From: DATBAT01 sp963824805
Lineage (GTDB): Bacteria > Acidobacteriota > Terriglobia > Terriglobales > Acidobacteriaceae
Direction of reading: 5' to 3'
DNA: 64,000 bases
NCBI GenBank assembly: GCA_963824805.1
Contig: CAWGQZ010000065.1
Span: forward strand, 55,456 to 119,455
Position 1 is the stretch's first letter; the number at the start of each line of letters is the position of its first letter. The notes beneath the pieces were generated by a model that did no database searches, was not told where the DNA came from, and worked only from the letters and a program-made list of their open reading frames with translations. A program made the translations under genes and the position numbers. Shown piece after piece: positions 30,323 through 37,401 of this stretch.

Positions 30323-32005
30323 ATGCGTGTACGAACCGTCGCCCAAGGCTTAACAGTTAACGCAATCGCAGGTTCCTACGTGGTGGTGCTGGGTATGAAT
30401 ATCAACGATGCCGATCGGGCAGGGCTTCGCGGTTTCGCAATCCAGCGCGAAGACATGACCGAGGATGAGACGTTTTGGATGAAGGGCATGAAGACATTCC
30501 AAACCGTCGAGCCAAATCCTGCTGCAGGAGAGCAATTCTCGAGCCTGGTTCATCCGCTTCAGACTTTTCAATGGGCCGATTACTCCGCCAAGCCGGGCAA
30601 TACATATGTCTACAAAGTCGTCGCAATGACCGGCAATCCGAGCGCTCTTCAGCAACGTGCTTCCGCAAGCGTTACAGTCACAACGGAAAATATTGTTGAC
30701 GATCACACCATTCATTTCAATCGTGGTGCAGCAGCGTCCCAGGAATATGCGCGTCGCTTCCAAAACAAAGCCCCAAGCCAGGTAGGACAGGCTGCTTATG
30801 ATTGGCTGTCACGGGGCTTGGTGGAAGGAATCGTTGCATTCATCGAACGCGCCAAGGGCGCCGGCTTTGGGTTAAAAGGCGCATTCTATGAATTCCAGTG
30901 GCCCGTTGTGCTCACGGCATTGCACGACGCCAAGACTCGCGGCGCTTCGGTTGAAATCGTGTTCGACGATATTGATAACGAGACTGGCCCGCATGGGGAC
31001 AATGAAGACGCAATTAAGCTCGCGCAGCTCAAAGCGGTGTGTACCCCACGCTCCAACGGCACGCTCATGCATAACAAGTTCCTGGTCTTGACCGAAAAAA
31101 ACAAGCCGAAGGCGCTGCTTTTTGGATCTACCAATCTGACTGAGAATGGCATCTATGGCCATGCAAATTGCACCCACGTGGTGGAGGATGCCACCATCGC
31201 CGCGAAGTATCTGGAGTATTTCAAAAAGCTCAAGACCGATCCGGTCACGACCGGCAAGAGCAACCCCTACAAGCAGTGGACGATTACGAACACACCCGCC
31301 CCGGCCCAAGCCTTCACCAATGGTATGGCGCCCGTGTTTTCTCCACGGTCAAATCTTAAGGCGCTTCAGTGGTACGGAACCCTTGCCGGATCTGCGAAAG
31401 ACGCTCTGTTCATGACCTTTGCCTTTGGGATGAATCCGGTGTTCAAGACCGTTTACGGGCAGCAGGACCAGGTGCTGCGCGTCGGCCTCATGGAGAAGGA
31501 ATGGAATGGAAAGAACAAGGAAGCGCAAATTGCGGCCATCCGGAAAATCCAGGCGCTACCGAATGTAGTGATTGCCATTGGGAACCGGATTCCCTTGAAC
31601 GGCTTCGATCGCTGGCTGGGAGAAATCGACCGGATAACCAATCCTGTCAATGTCCACTGGATTCATTTGAAGTTCATGTTGGTTGATCCACTCTCCAACG
31701 ACCCCACGGTGGTGACGGGTTCTGCCAATTTTAGCGACGCCAGCACATCCACGAACGATGAAAATATGATTGTCATCACAGGCAATCGACGGGTTGCTGA
31801 TATTTATTTCGGCGAATATATGCGTTTGTATTCTCATTATGCGTTCCGGGAAGCGGTAAAAATCTTTCTCGACAACAATCCTCATGCCAAGCCGGAGGAC
31901 ATGAAGCAAGGCTTCCTAATCGAGAAAGGTGACTGGACCGCGCCTTACTTCGACCCGAAGGATAAGACTGGAAAAAGGGCAAGGCGAATTTATTTTGCTG
32001 GGTAG
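30323..32005 (+). CDS. phospholipase D-like (HKD) protein
   Basis: 560 residues with no signal peptide. The first about 120 residues look like a fibronectin-III-type beta domain (ADYSAKPGNTYVYKVVAMTG, then ASVTVTTENIVDDHT). Two HKD motifs follow: MHNKFLVLTEKNKPKALLFG leading to GSTNLTENG (about 249-275) and IHLKFMLVDP leading to VVTGSANFSD (about 446-475), so the PLD active site is complete. PLD-family enzymes cut phosphodiesters in lipids or nucleic acids. The FN3-like N-terminus and lack of export signal make the target unclear; a nuclease role is possible but unproven. GGAGGT precedes ATG 30323. A palindromic repeat begins 14 bases after the stop. Confidence 0.85.
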   Translation: MRVRTVAQGLTVNAIAGSYVVVLGMNINDADRAGLRGFAIQREDMTEDETFWMKGMKTFQTVEPNPAAGEQFSSLVHPLQTFQWADYSAKPGNTYVYKVVAMTGNPSALQQRASASVTVTTENIVDDHTIHFNRGAAASQEYARRFQNKAPSQVGQAAYDWLSRGLVEGIVAFIERAKGAGFGLKGAFYEFQWPVVLTALHDAKTRGASVEIVFDDIDNETGPHGDNEDAIKLAQLKAVCTPRSNGTLMHNKFLVLTEKNKPKALLFGSTNLTENGIYGHANCTHVVEDATIAAKYLEYFKKLKTDPVTTGKSNPYKQWTITNTPAPAQAFTNGMAPVFSPRSNLKALQWYGTLAGSAKDALFMTFAFGMNPVFKTVYGQQDQVLRVGLMEKEWNGKNKEAQIAAIRKIQALPNVVIAIGNRIPLNGFDRWLGEIDRITNPVNVHWIHLKFMLVDPLSNDPTVVTGSANFSDASTSTNDENMIVITGNRRVADIYFGEYMRLYSHYAFREAVKIFLDNNPHAKPEDMKQGFLIEKGDWTAPYFDPKDKTGKRARRIYFAG

Positions 32006-32018
32006 ACGCAAAGGACGA

Positions 32019-32053
32019 GTGGGCCATTCAAGCCCGGTTTTGGCTTGAGTGGG
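32019..32053 (+). repeat. post-stop palindromic repeat, copy A
   Basis: CCATTCAAGCC, a seven-base loop and GGCTTGAGTGG make an 11-bp stem with one wobble, framed by GTGGG and GG. It starts 14 bases after the PLD-like stop codon. Copies at 36449 and 53737 have the same orientation relative to the gene they follow. Confidence 0.75.
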
Positions 32054-32172
32054 AATGTTTCGATCCCCCCAACCCTGCATGCCGATTGGAGTGGCGAGAC
32101 CTGGTGTTCGTTGCGGCAAGGGGGCACCCGGAAATGGGCCACCCAGCCCGCCATGAATGATAAAGTTTCCCG

Positions 32173-32583
32173 ATGCGATCCAATCGTTCCGTGCCGCCGT
32201 GCGCCGTGATTCCTGTGCTCATCTATCCAGACCCTGGCGCAGCCGCCGATTGGCTGGCAAAGGCTTTTGGCTTCACCGTCCGCCTTCGCATCGCCAATCA
32301 CCGCATACAGATGCGGGCTGGCGATGGCTGCTTCACCATCGCCGAAGGCACGGTCGCGCCTAACCACTCGCAACACGTTCAGGTCCGCATTGAAGATGCC
32401 AATGGACACTGCGGGCGGGCGCGGCAAAACGGCGCCATCATCCTGACTGAACCCCAAGACCATCCCTACGGCGAACGCCAGTACAACGCCCAGGATTTCT
32501 ACGGCCACCGCTGGGACTTCACCGAGACCATCGCCGATGTGGCACCCGAAGAATGGAGTGGCGGGGAGTTTCATCTGGAGTGA
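32173..32583 (+). CDS. VOC-family (glyoxalase/bleomycin-resistance-like) protein
   Basis: 136 residues with the paired beta-alpha-beta-beta-beta modules of the vicinal oxygen chelate fold: PVLIYPDPGAAADWLAKAFG at the start, then GDGCFTIAEG, and DFYGHRWDFTETI near the end. These PhnB-like proteins bind small molecules or metals; substrate unknown. TAAAGT (32161-32166) stands six bases before the ATG, so the transcript is probably leaderless. A parS-like palindrome follows four bases after the stop. Confidence 0.85.
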   Translation: MRSNRSVPPCAVIPVLIYPDPGAAADWLAKAFGFTVRLRIANHRIQMRAGDGCFTIAEGTVAPNHSQHVQVRIEDANGHCGRARQNGAIILTEPQDHPYGERQYNAQDFYGHRWDFTETIADVAPEEWSGGEFHLE

Positions 32584-32586
32584 AAG

Positions 32587-32602
32587 TGTTCCGCGTGGAA
32601 CA
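32587..32602. repeat. parS-like palindrome, copy 2
   Basis: TGTTCCGCGTGGAACA differs at three positions from the ParB consensus TGTTTCACGTGAAACA and has TGTTCC/GGAACA arms. The flanks (AAAG before, CATCGTCAT after) match copy 1 at 25640. Confidence 0.4.
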
Positions 32603-32637
32603 CATCGTCATCACGCCTGCGGGCATACAATTGTGTG

Positions 32638-32917
32638 ATGACACCTAAGCCTAACAAAGCAAAACAGAAAAAGACCCGCGCAGCCGGGCAGGGTTCGGCC
32701 AGCCGAAGGTTTCGTTCGAGGATGATCTCCAGTCCTGATGGGGCCGGAGGCAGGGACGGAGTCGCGCGGGAACCGTCCGTGCAGGCAGAGGATTCGCTTG
32801 CGCGTGGACAACGAAGTGGTGGACTGGTTCAAGTCCAAAGGCCCGGGCTACCAGACGCGCATCAACCGCATATTGAGAAGAGTGATCGAGGAAGGCAAGA
32901 AGCGGACGGGAAAGTAG
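32638..32917 (+). pseudogene. BrnA-like antitoxin remnant, frameshifted and without toxin
   Basis: The N-terminal piece reads MTPKPNKAKQKKTRAAGQ from ATG 32638. The C-terminal piece, in another frame from about 32801, reads RVDNEVVDWFKSKGPGYQTR followed by INRILRRVIEEGKK. The latter matches the BrnA antitoxin core (D-x-V-v-x-W-F-k-x-x-G-x-G-Y-Q-T-R-I-N). A frame change is needed in between, and other shifts may affect the FGQPKVSFEDDLQS region near 32700. BrnA is the DNA-binding ribbon-helix-helix antitoxin of BrnT; brnT should be directly upstream but a VOC gene is there. TACAAT (32626-32631) lies six bases before the ATG. Confidence 0.6.
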
Positions 32918-32972
32918 GCTCGGCAGTCCGCGGTTCTGGAGCCACTCGCCGGCCTCTGTTAATCAGACGAGC

Positions 32973-33476
32973 CTAGTTTGGAGAGTAAGCAAACCGGACG
33001 AGCCGGTTCCTACTCCAGCATCCATCGTTCAATTCCGGGCAAACCGGATACAACTGTCCCCATCCCGCCGCCACCACAATTCGATTCTCTGCAATTCCCT
33101 TGCTCATCAGAGCTTGCTTGACCCAATCCGCGCGACGCTGCGAAAGCGCAAGATTGTAGATCAATTCGCCTCGTGAGGAGGCGTAGCCGTCTATGTAGAA
33201 GCGAGCATTGGGATGATCCTTCAACCATCGGACGTTTTCCTCCAGCGTGCCCGGGTTCGAAGGGTCATCGTGGTCATTCCAGGGAAACATGATTTCGTGG
33301 ACGTTGTTGTTGAAGGCTTCTTCTTCGGGCCGAAACAGAACCACTCTTGGTTGCGCCCAGTGACCAACCCAAAAGGCAACATCAGCGGACGATTCCGTAG
33401 CACCCTGTTGTGCAAATATCCCGGTACTGGTTAACAGGAGCATCATAATCACAGCGAAAGTGACTCGGCATCTCAT
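32973..33476 (-). CDS. OmpA-family peptidoglycan-binding protein
   Basis: 167 residues: signal peptide (VTFAVIMMLLLTSTGIFAQ), a short linker and an OmpA-like C-terminal domain with RWLKDHPNARFYIDGYASSR, then NLALSQRRADWVKQALMSKG and ENRIVVAAGWGQ. This domain binds meso-diaminopimelate in peptidoglycan. The Asp and Arg usually needed for binding are present as YIDGYASSRGELIYN and SQRRAD. A Cys pair (CPELNDGC) near the end may form a disulfide. No beta-barrel or lipobox, so it is a soluble periplasmic or loosely anchored protein. Confidence 0.85.
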   Translation of the reverse strand: MRCRVTFAVIMMLLLTSTGIFAQQGATESSADVAFWVGHWAQPRVVLFRPEEEAFNNNVHEIMFPWNDHDDPSNPGTLEENVRWLKDHPNARFYIDGYASSRGELIYNLALSQRRADWVKQALMSKGIAENRIVVAAGWGQLYPVCPELNDGCWSRNRLVRFAYSPN

Positions 33477-33677
33477 CGGATTGGTGAACCTCCGTTATGT
33501 GGGTGAGTCTAGGAGACGGTCACGAAATAGAACACTGTCAGCAGTGACAGGGTTTGAGTTTCAGATATTTGTCGTAGCGAATGTTCTAGATACAAAATCT
33601 AGTTATAGCCGGAGTTTCCTAGTAGAATCTCCTGAATTTTGTGGTGTGGGCCCATCGCTAGCGCCGGAGGTCACGCC

Positions 33678-34115
33678 ATGAAGCACATCACGAGATCGTT
33701 GCTGATCTTGGTCCTGCTGTACGGAATTGTCTTTGCCGTGCGGACCGCCTACCTCGTGCATGAGGGAGCGCCGCTGTGGTCTGGCGTGCTGTTCGCAGTT
33801 CTTGTCGTCGGCGTTCAATTCGCGCTTGGACCGTGGATCGTCGAACACGTCCTGGATATCTTCTGGGATGAGTCGCGCAACCAGGTGCCTGCCAGAAACT
33901 TCGAGTTCATGGAGCGGTTGTGCGCCGAGCGCGGTCTCAAGCTGCCGCGCATTGGGGTGATTCAGAGCGGCACGCCGAACGCCCTCTCTTTTGGCCACAT
34001 ACCTTCAGACTCCAGAGTGGTGGTTACGACTGGTTTGTTGGATTTACTGACTCCCCGATTTATTCCTTCCCTGATTTCGATTTCTGATTCGATTTCCGTG
34101 ATTTCTTGTCTCTAG
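33678..34115 (+). pseudogene. truncated M48 (HtpX-like) protease, 5' fragment
   Basis: GGAGGT precedes ATG 33678. The first about 123 residues match HtpX-like M48 membrane proteases: two hydrophobic helices (SLLILVLLYGIVFAVRTAYL; WSGVLFAVLVVGVQFAL), then NALSFGHIPSDSRVVVTTGL followed by LDLLT. Family identity stops at about 34050, exactly before the HExxH zinc motif should appear. It is replaced by a pyrimidine-rich stretch of GATTTC-like units and a stop at 34115. The catalytic domain is therefore absent and the product cannot be an active protease. A repeat element (34119-34156) sits at the break. Confidence 0.8.
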
Positions 34116-34118
34116 TTT

Positions 34119-34156
34119 CCTGCCCTTGCGCACAGAACGCGCAAAGTAAGGCAGCC
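34119..34156. repeat. short intergenic repeat with TTGCGC hairpin, copy 1
   Basis: Core CTTGCGCACAGAACGCGCAA contains TTGCGC and GCGCAA arms. A related copy with the same core order (TTTGCGCACAGAACGTGCAA) is at 35402-35441, on the other side of the oxidoreductase gene. This copy lies at the broken end of the M48 fragment. Confidence 0.55.
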
Positions 34157-34211
34157 TCGCCTTGTATACTTTGCCCAAAAACGGAAAGGGCGCATTCGCC
34201 TCTAGCAAGTT

Positions 34212-35243
34212 ATGACCATTCACGTCGGACTGATCGGTGGCGGCAACATCAGCGCAACGCACGCGCGAGCTGCAAATGCAATTCCCGGAGTTCGCGTTGC
34301 CGCGATTTACGGCCGCAATCAGGAGAAAGTCGCCCGGCTTTCGCAGGAGTTTACAGCCAAAGCTTACGCGGACTTCGAGGCGTTCCTCAATCATCGCCCG
34401 CTGGATCTGGTCGCAATCGGCAGTCCCAGCGGATTGCACGGAACCCAAGGCATCGCGGCGGCTAAGCATGGACTGCATGTTCTGACGGAAAAGCCGATCG
34501 ATATCTCGACCGAACGCGCCAATGAACTCATCGACGCCACGGAAGCCTCTGGCGTGAAGCTGGGAGTCATGTTTCAGGACCGGTGCAAGCCTGATATCCG
34601 GCGCTTGAAACAGTGGGTCGACGCAGGGATCCTGGGCAAAATCTTACTGGCGGACGCGCGGGTGAAATGGTATCGCCCGCCGGAGTATTACGGCGATTCG
34701 AAGTGGCGGGGCACGCTTGCGCTGGATGGCGGGGGAGCGCTTATCAACCAGGGTGTGCATACCGTCGACCTTTTGTTATGGATGCTGGGTCAACCCGTCG
34801 AAGTTCAGGCGAGCACGGCTAACCTGCTGCACAAGATCGAGGGGGAGGACACCGCGTTGGCGTTGCTCAAGTTCGAATCCGGTGCGAGCGCGGTGGTGCA
34901 GGCGACCACGGCTGTATTTCCTGGCTATGCCCGGCGGCTTGAAATCAGTGGCGCCGAAGGGACCGTCATCCTCCAACAGGATCGGGTGGTCTTAGTGGAC
35001 CTAAAACATCCACGGGAAGGTGTCGCCGCCAGTGCCGGCAAGGACGATACTGAAGATACGGCTTCGCCGGTTGTGACCGACTTCGCTGGTCATCAGGCGG
35101 TGTTTGAAGACTTTATCAGTGCCATCCGGCAAGACGGCACGCCAATGTGCGATGGTCGTGAAGCCCGGAGAAGTGTGGCGCTGATTGAAGAGATTTACCG
35201 GGCGGCGGGAAGAACGAAGCGATGGACGCAGATGAATCGCTAA
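34212..35243 (+). CDS. Gfo/Idh/MocA family oxidoreductase
   Basis: 343 residues. N-terminal Rossmann fold with VGLIGGGNISATHARA and the cofactor-site EKP motif (VLTEKPIDIS, about 93-102); the C-terminal alpha/beta domain has GGGALINQGVHTVDLLLWM, with the Gly-Gly-Gly and His-Thr-Val-Asp residues seen in sugar oxidoreductases. It probably oxidises or reduces a sugar or cyclitol with bound NAD(P). The DUF1080 gene downstream is known as a 3-keto-glycoside hydrolase family, and Gfo/Idh/MocA enzymes make 3-keto sugars, so the pair may act in one route. No signal peptide, while the DUF1080 protein is exported. TATACT is at 34165-34170. Confidence 0.9.
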   Translation: MTIHVGLIGGGNISATHARAANAIPGVRVAAIYGRNQEKVARLSQEFTAKAYADFEAFLNHRPLDLVAIGSPSGLHGTQGIAAAKHGLHVLTEKPIDISTERANELIDATEASGVKLGVMFQDRCKPDIRRLKQWVDAGILGKILLADARVKWYRPPEYYGDSKWRGTLALDGGGALINQGVHTVDLLLWMLGQPVEVQASTANLLHKIEGEDTALALLKFESGASAVVQATTAVFPGYARRLEISGAEGTVILQQDRVVLVDLKHPREGVAASAGKDDTEDTASPVVTDFAGHQAVFEDFISAIRQDGTPMCDGREARRSVALIEEIYRAAGRTKRWTQMNR

Positions 35244-35401
35244 GAAAGCGCGCCGACGAATCCAGCCGGAAAGGAAGTTGTTGCGGATACGCCGAGACTG
35301 AATAACAGGTTACCTGGAAGGCGCGAGGGAATTTGTTCGTCTGCTTCCAAATTTACCCTAGGACATCGAGAGTCTAAGGTCTTTGAGGCGAGTGTCGTGG
35401 T

Positions 35402-35441
35402 CTCCTACCTTTGCGCACAGAACGTGCAAGATGGGGCACCC
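35402..35441. repeat. short intergenic repeat with TTGCGC hairpin, copy 2
   Basis: Contains TTTGCGCACAGAACGTGCAA, nearly the same as the core of copy 1 at 34119-34156, with the same flanking order (CCT-CC before and GGCA-CC after). It is not part of any gene. Confidence 0.55.
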
Positions 35442-35646
35442 TCAGATTTTGGGTTGAGAGAGAGAACCAAAGTCTGGCAGGGGTGGGCCACCCGCCGCTC
35501 ACGCCTGTGTGTTCGGCAGGAATCCTCCAGAGTGTAGATGGGCACTTTAATGTCCGGGGATTTTGATTCGAAAGTTGGTGTGAATTGGATGGGAACAATT
35601 CCTCGTCCCCGATTCCTCCTCATACGCCCCGGCCTGCTTCCGGGTG

Positions 35647-35652
35647 TATTCT
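35647..35652 (+). promoter_or_regulatory. -10-like box of the DUF1080 gene
   Basis: TATTCT stands 10 bases before the ATG at 35663, the same spacing as TATAAT before the kinase gene. No ribosome site is seen, which suggests a leaderless transcript. Confidence 0.35.
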
Positions 35653-35662
35653 GTTTCACGCC

Positions 35663-36442
35663 ATGCGCACTCAGCCCCTGATCGCACTCCTCCTGCTCGC
35701 TCTCACCTCCCCGCTATTAGCCCAACAGCAATCCACCGCCAAGCCGGAAGACACCGAAGTCTGGCAGCCAGAACCCAAAGTGGTCACTCCCGGCGCGACG
35801 CCAACCGCCGCGCCCTCCGACGCGATCATTCTCTTCGACGGCAAAAATCTCGACGAGTGGGTCTCCGCCCAGGACCGCAACGCCCCCGCCAAGTGGACCG
35901 TCACCGACGGCACCATGCTGGTGAGCAAGACCGCGGGCAACATCGAGACCAAACGTACCTTCAGAAACTACCAGCTCCACATTGAGTGGAGAGTTCCTGA
36001 GAACGTAACCGGCGCAGGCCAGGCCCGCGGCAACAGCGGGGTCTTCCTCGCCTCCACCGGCCCGCAAGACGCCGGATACGAACTCCAGGTGCTCGACAAC
36101 TACAACAACAAGACTTACGTCAACGGACAAGCCGGGAGCATCTACAAACAGGCGATCCCGCTCGCTAACCCCAACCGCAAGCCCGGCGAATGGCAGATCT
36201 ACGACGTAGCCTGGACCACCCCAGTCTTCAACGAAGACGGCACGGTAAAATCGCCCGCCTACGTGACGGTATTCTTCAACGGAGTTCTGGTGCAAAACCA
36301 CTTCGAACTGAAAGGCGAGACGCGCTACATCGGCCAGCCGTTCTACAAAAAGTTCGATGGCGCCCCAATCAAGCTGCAAGCCCACGGCGACCCCAGCCCT
36401 GCCCTAAGCTTCCGCAACATCTGGGTAAGAGAATTGAACTGA
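35663..36442 (+). CDS. secreted DUF1080 (3-keto-disaccharide hydrolase type) protein
   Basis: 259 residues from ATG 35663: signal peptide LIALLLLALTSPLLAQ, then one DUF1080 domain (IILFDGKNLDEWVS; GTMLVSKTAGNIETKRTF; GNSGVFLASTGPQDAGYELQ; HGDPSPALSFRNIWVREL). The fold is a concanavalin-like beta sandwich, and members hydrolyse 3-keto-glycosides. The nearby Gfo/Idh/MocA gene fits that pathway. The longer frame from 35585 is not supported. Palindromic repeat copy B begins seven bases after the stop. Confidence 0.88.
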   Translation: MRTQPLIALLLLALTSPLLAQQQSTAKPEDTEVWQPEPKVVTPGATPTAAPSDAIILFDGKNLDEWVSAQDRNAPAKWTVTDGTMLVSKTAGNIETKRTFRNYQLHIEWRVPENVTGAGQARGNSGVFLASTGPQDAGYELQVLDNYNNKTYVNGQAGSIYKQAIPLANPNRKPGEWQIYDVAWTTPVFNEDGTVKSPAYVTVFFNGVLVQNHFELKGETRYIGQPFYKKFDGAPIKLQAHGDPSPALSFRNIWVRELN

Positions 36443-36448
36443 CTGACG

Positions 36449-36484
36449 GTGGCCATTCAATCCCAGTTTTGGCTTGAGTGGGCC
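36449..36484 (+). repeat. post-stop palindromic repeat, copy B
   Basis: CCATTCAATCC, loop CAGTTTT and GGCTTGAGTGG, with GGTGG and GGCC flanks. It starts seven bases after the DUF1080 stop. One arm has a mismatch absent from copies A and C. Confidence 0.75.
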
Positions 36485-36593
36485 AGTTTCTGCTGTCGGA
36501 TTGTCACCCGAATCAGGCCGGTTGGTAGGTGGTATGCTACGCCCGGTTCCACAGGCGGAAATCGAAAACCCAAGGTTAAGAAAAAGGTCAGCC

Positions 36594-37127
36594 ATGAATC
36601 GCAAAAACAAGCTCACGATTGCGGTAGCCACGGCAGTGTTTCCGCCTCCTCGCACGGTGGTTTACGCGCAGGATAAGTACTCTCTGAAATCGCCGAGCGG
36701 AATCGCGTTCTCTGACTTCAAGGGATACGAGGACTGGTCGGTGGTCTCCTCCGCGCGGACCGAAGAAGTGCTCAAGGTGATCGTGGCCAATCCGACCATG
36801 ATCGCCGCGTACAAGGCCGGCATTCCGGGCAATGGCAAGCCTTTCCCGGATGGCTCCAAGATCGCGAAGCTGCAGTGGAAGCCGAAGAAGAGCACCGATG
36901 CCCCATTCGTGGTGGATGTGCCCGATGTCTTTAAACAGGCTTTCGTCATCGAAAAGGACAGCAAGAGATTTCCGAAGAGCGCCGGATGGGGATACGCGGT
37001 GTTCAACTACGACGCCGCAGCGGACAAGTTCACGCCCGATGCTAAAAGCCTCTCCGATTGCGGACACGCCTGCCATACGGCGGTGAAGGCCAAGGATTAC
37101 ATCTTCCATCCGTACCAGAAGCGTTGA
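36594..37127 (+). CDS. cytochrome P460-family heme protein
   Basis: 177 residues from ATG 36594. A basic N-terminus and hydrophobic stretch (LTIAVATAVF) lead to the mature protein at about QDKYSLKSPSG. The P460 domain is seen in FSDFKGYEDWSVVSSARTEE, MIAAYKAGIPGNGKPFPDGS and WGYAVFNYDAAADKF. The heme-attachment site is CGHACH, spaced C-x3-C-H instead of the usual C-x2-C-H. P460 proteins carry a c-type heme with an extra protein crosslink and act on hydroxylamine or NO, or in electron transfer. The signal-peptide core is interrupted by PPPR, which may weaken export. Confidence 0.8.
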   Translation: MNRKNKLTIAVATAVFPPPRTVVYAQDKYSLKSPSGIAFSDFKGYEDWSVVSSARTEEVLKVIVANPTMIAAYKAGIPGNGKPFPDGSKIAKLQWKPKKSTDAPFVVDVPDVFKQAFVIEKDSKRFPKSAGWGYAVFNYDAAADKFTPDAKSLSDCGHACHTAVKAKDYIFHPYQKR

Positions 37128-37186
37128 GGGGCGGGCGGCTGGCTGCCACTTCTGTACCGTGATCCCCATACAAAGCACTCATTTTC

Positions 37187-37270
37187 CCAGCCGCGAAGCG
37201 GCGAAAGAATACAGCCCAGGCTGGAAGGCCTGGGTAGAGCGGAACCTGTGCGCCCCGACGGGGCGAAAGA
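37187..37270 (+). repeat. multi-hairpin intergenic repeat, copy 2
   Basis: CCAGCCGCGAAGCGGCG, then CAGCCCAGGCT-GGAA-GGCCTGGGT, then CGCCCCGACGGGGCG. The first two hairpins correspond in order and spacing to copy 1 at 26092-26172; the third is better formed here. It is non-coding although a long frame runs through it. Confidence 0.65.
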
Positions 37271-37401
37271 ACGGGTTACGACAAACAATTTGGCTACGGT
37301 CCAGCCGTTGTAAGAATAGTGGGAACAGTCCCTCCCTGATTTCCTCTGGCTCTTCCAATCCTCCGCGTGCTACCGTTTTTCTTTCCAGAAGGAGCCTATC
37401 C

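Larger units (their letters stand above)
35244..35662. other. intergenic region with repeats and a promoter
   Basis: 419 bases between the oxidoreductase and DUF1080 genes. It contains copy 2 of the TTGCGC repeat (35402-35441) and GC-rich inverted segments to about 35500 (GGGTGGGCCACCC type). TATTCT lies at 35647-35652. No gene was seen. Confidence 0.55.

Noticed and set aside
30323..32917. PLD, VOC and BrnA-like genes as a defence island
   Set aside because: The genes are separated by repeats, have individual promoters, and no nuclease-helicase, reverse transcriptase or other defence marker is present.
37159..37401. N-terminal extension of the BBE-type oxidoreductase frame
   Set aside because: It translates the multi-hairpin repeat and has no family likeness; ATG 37402 has a good ribosome site.
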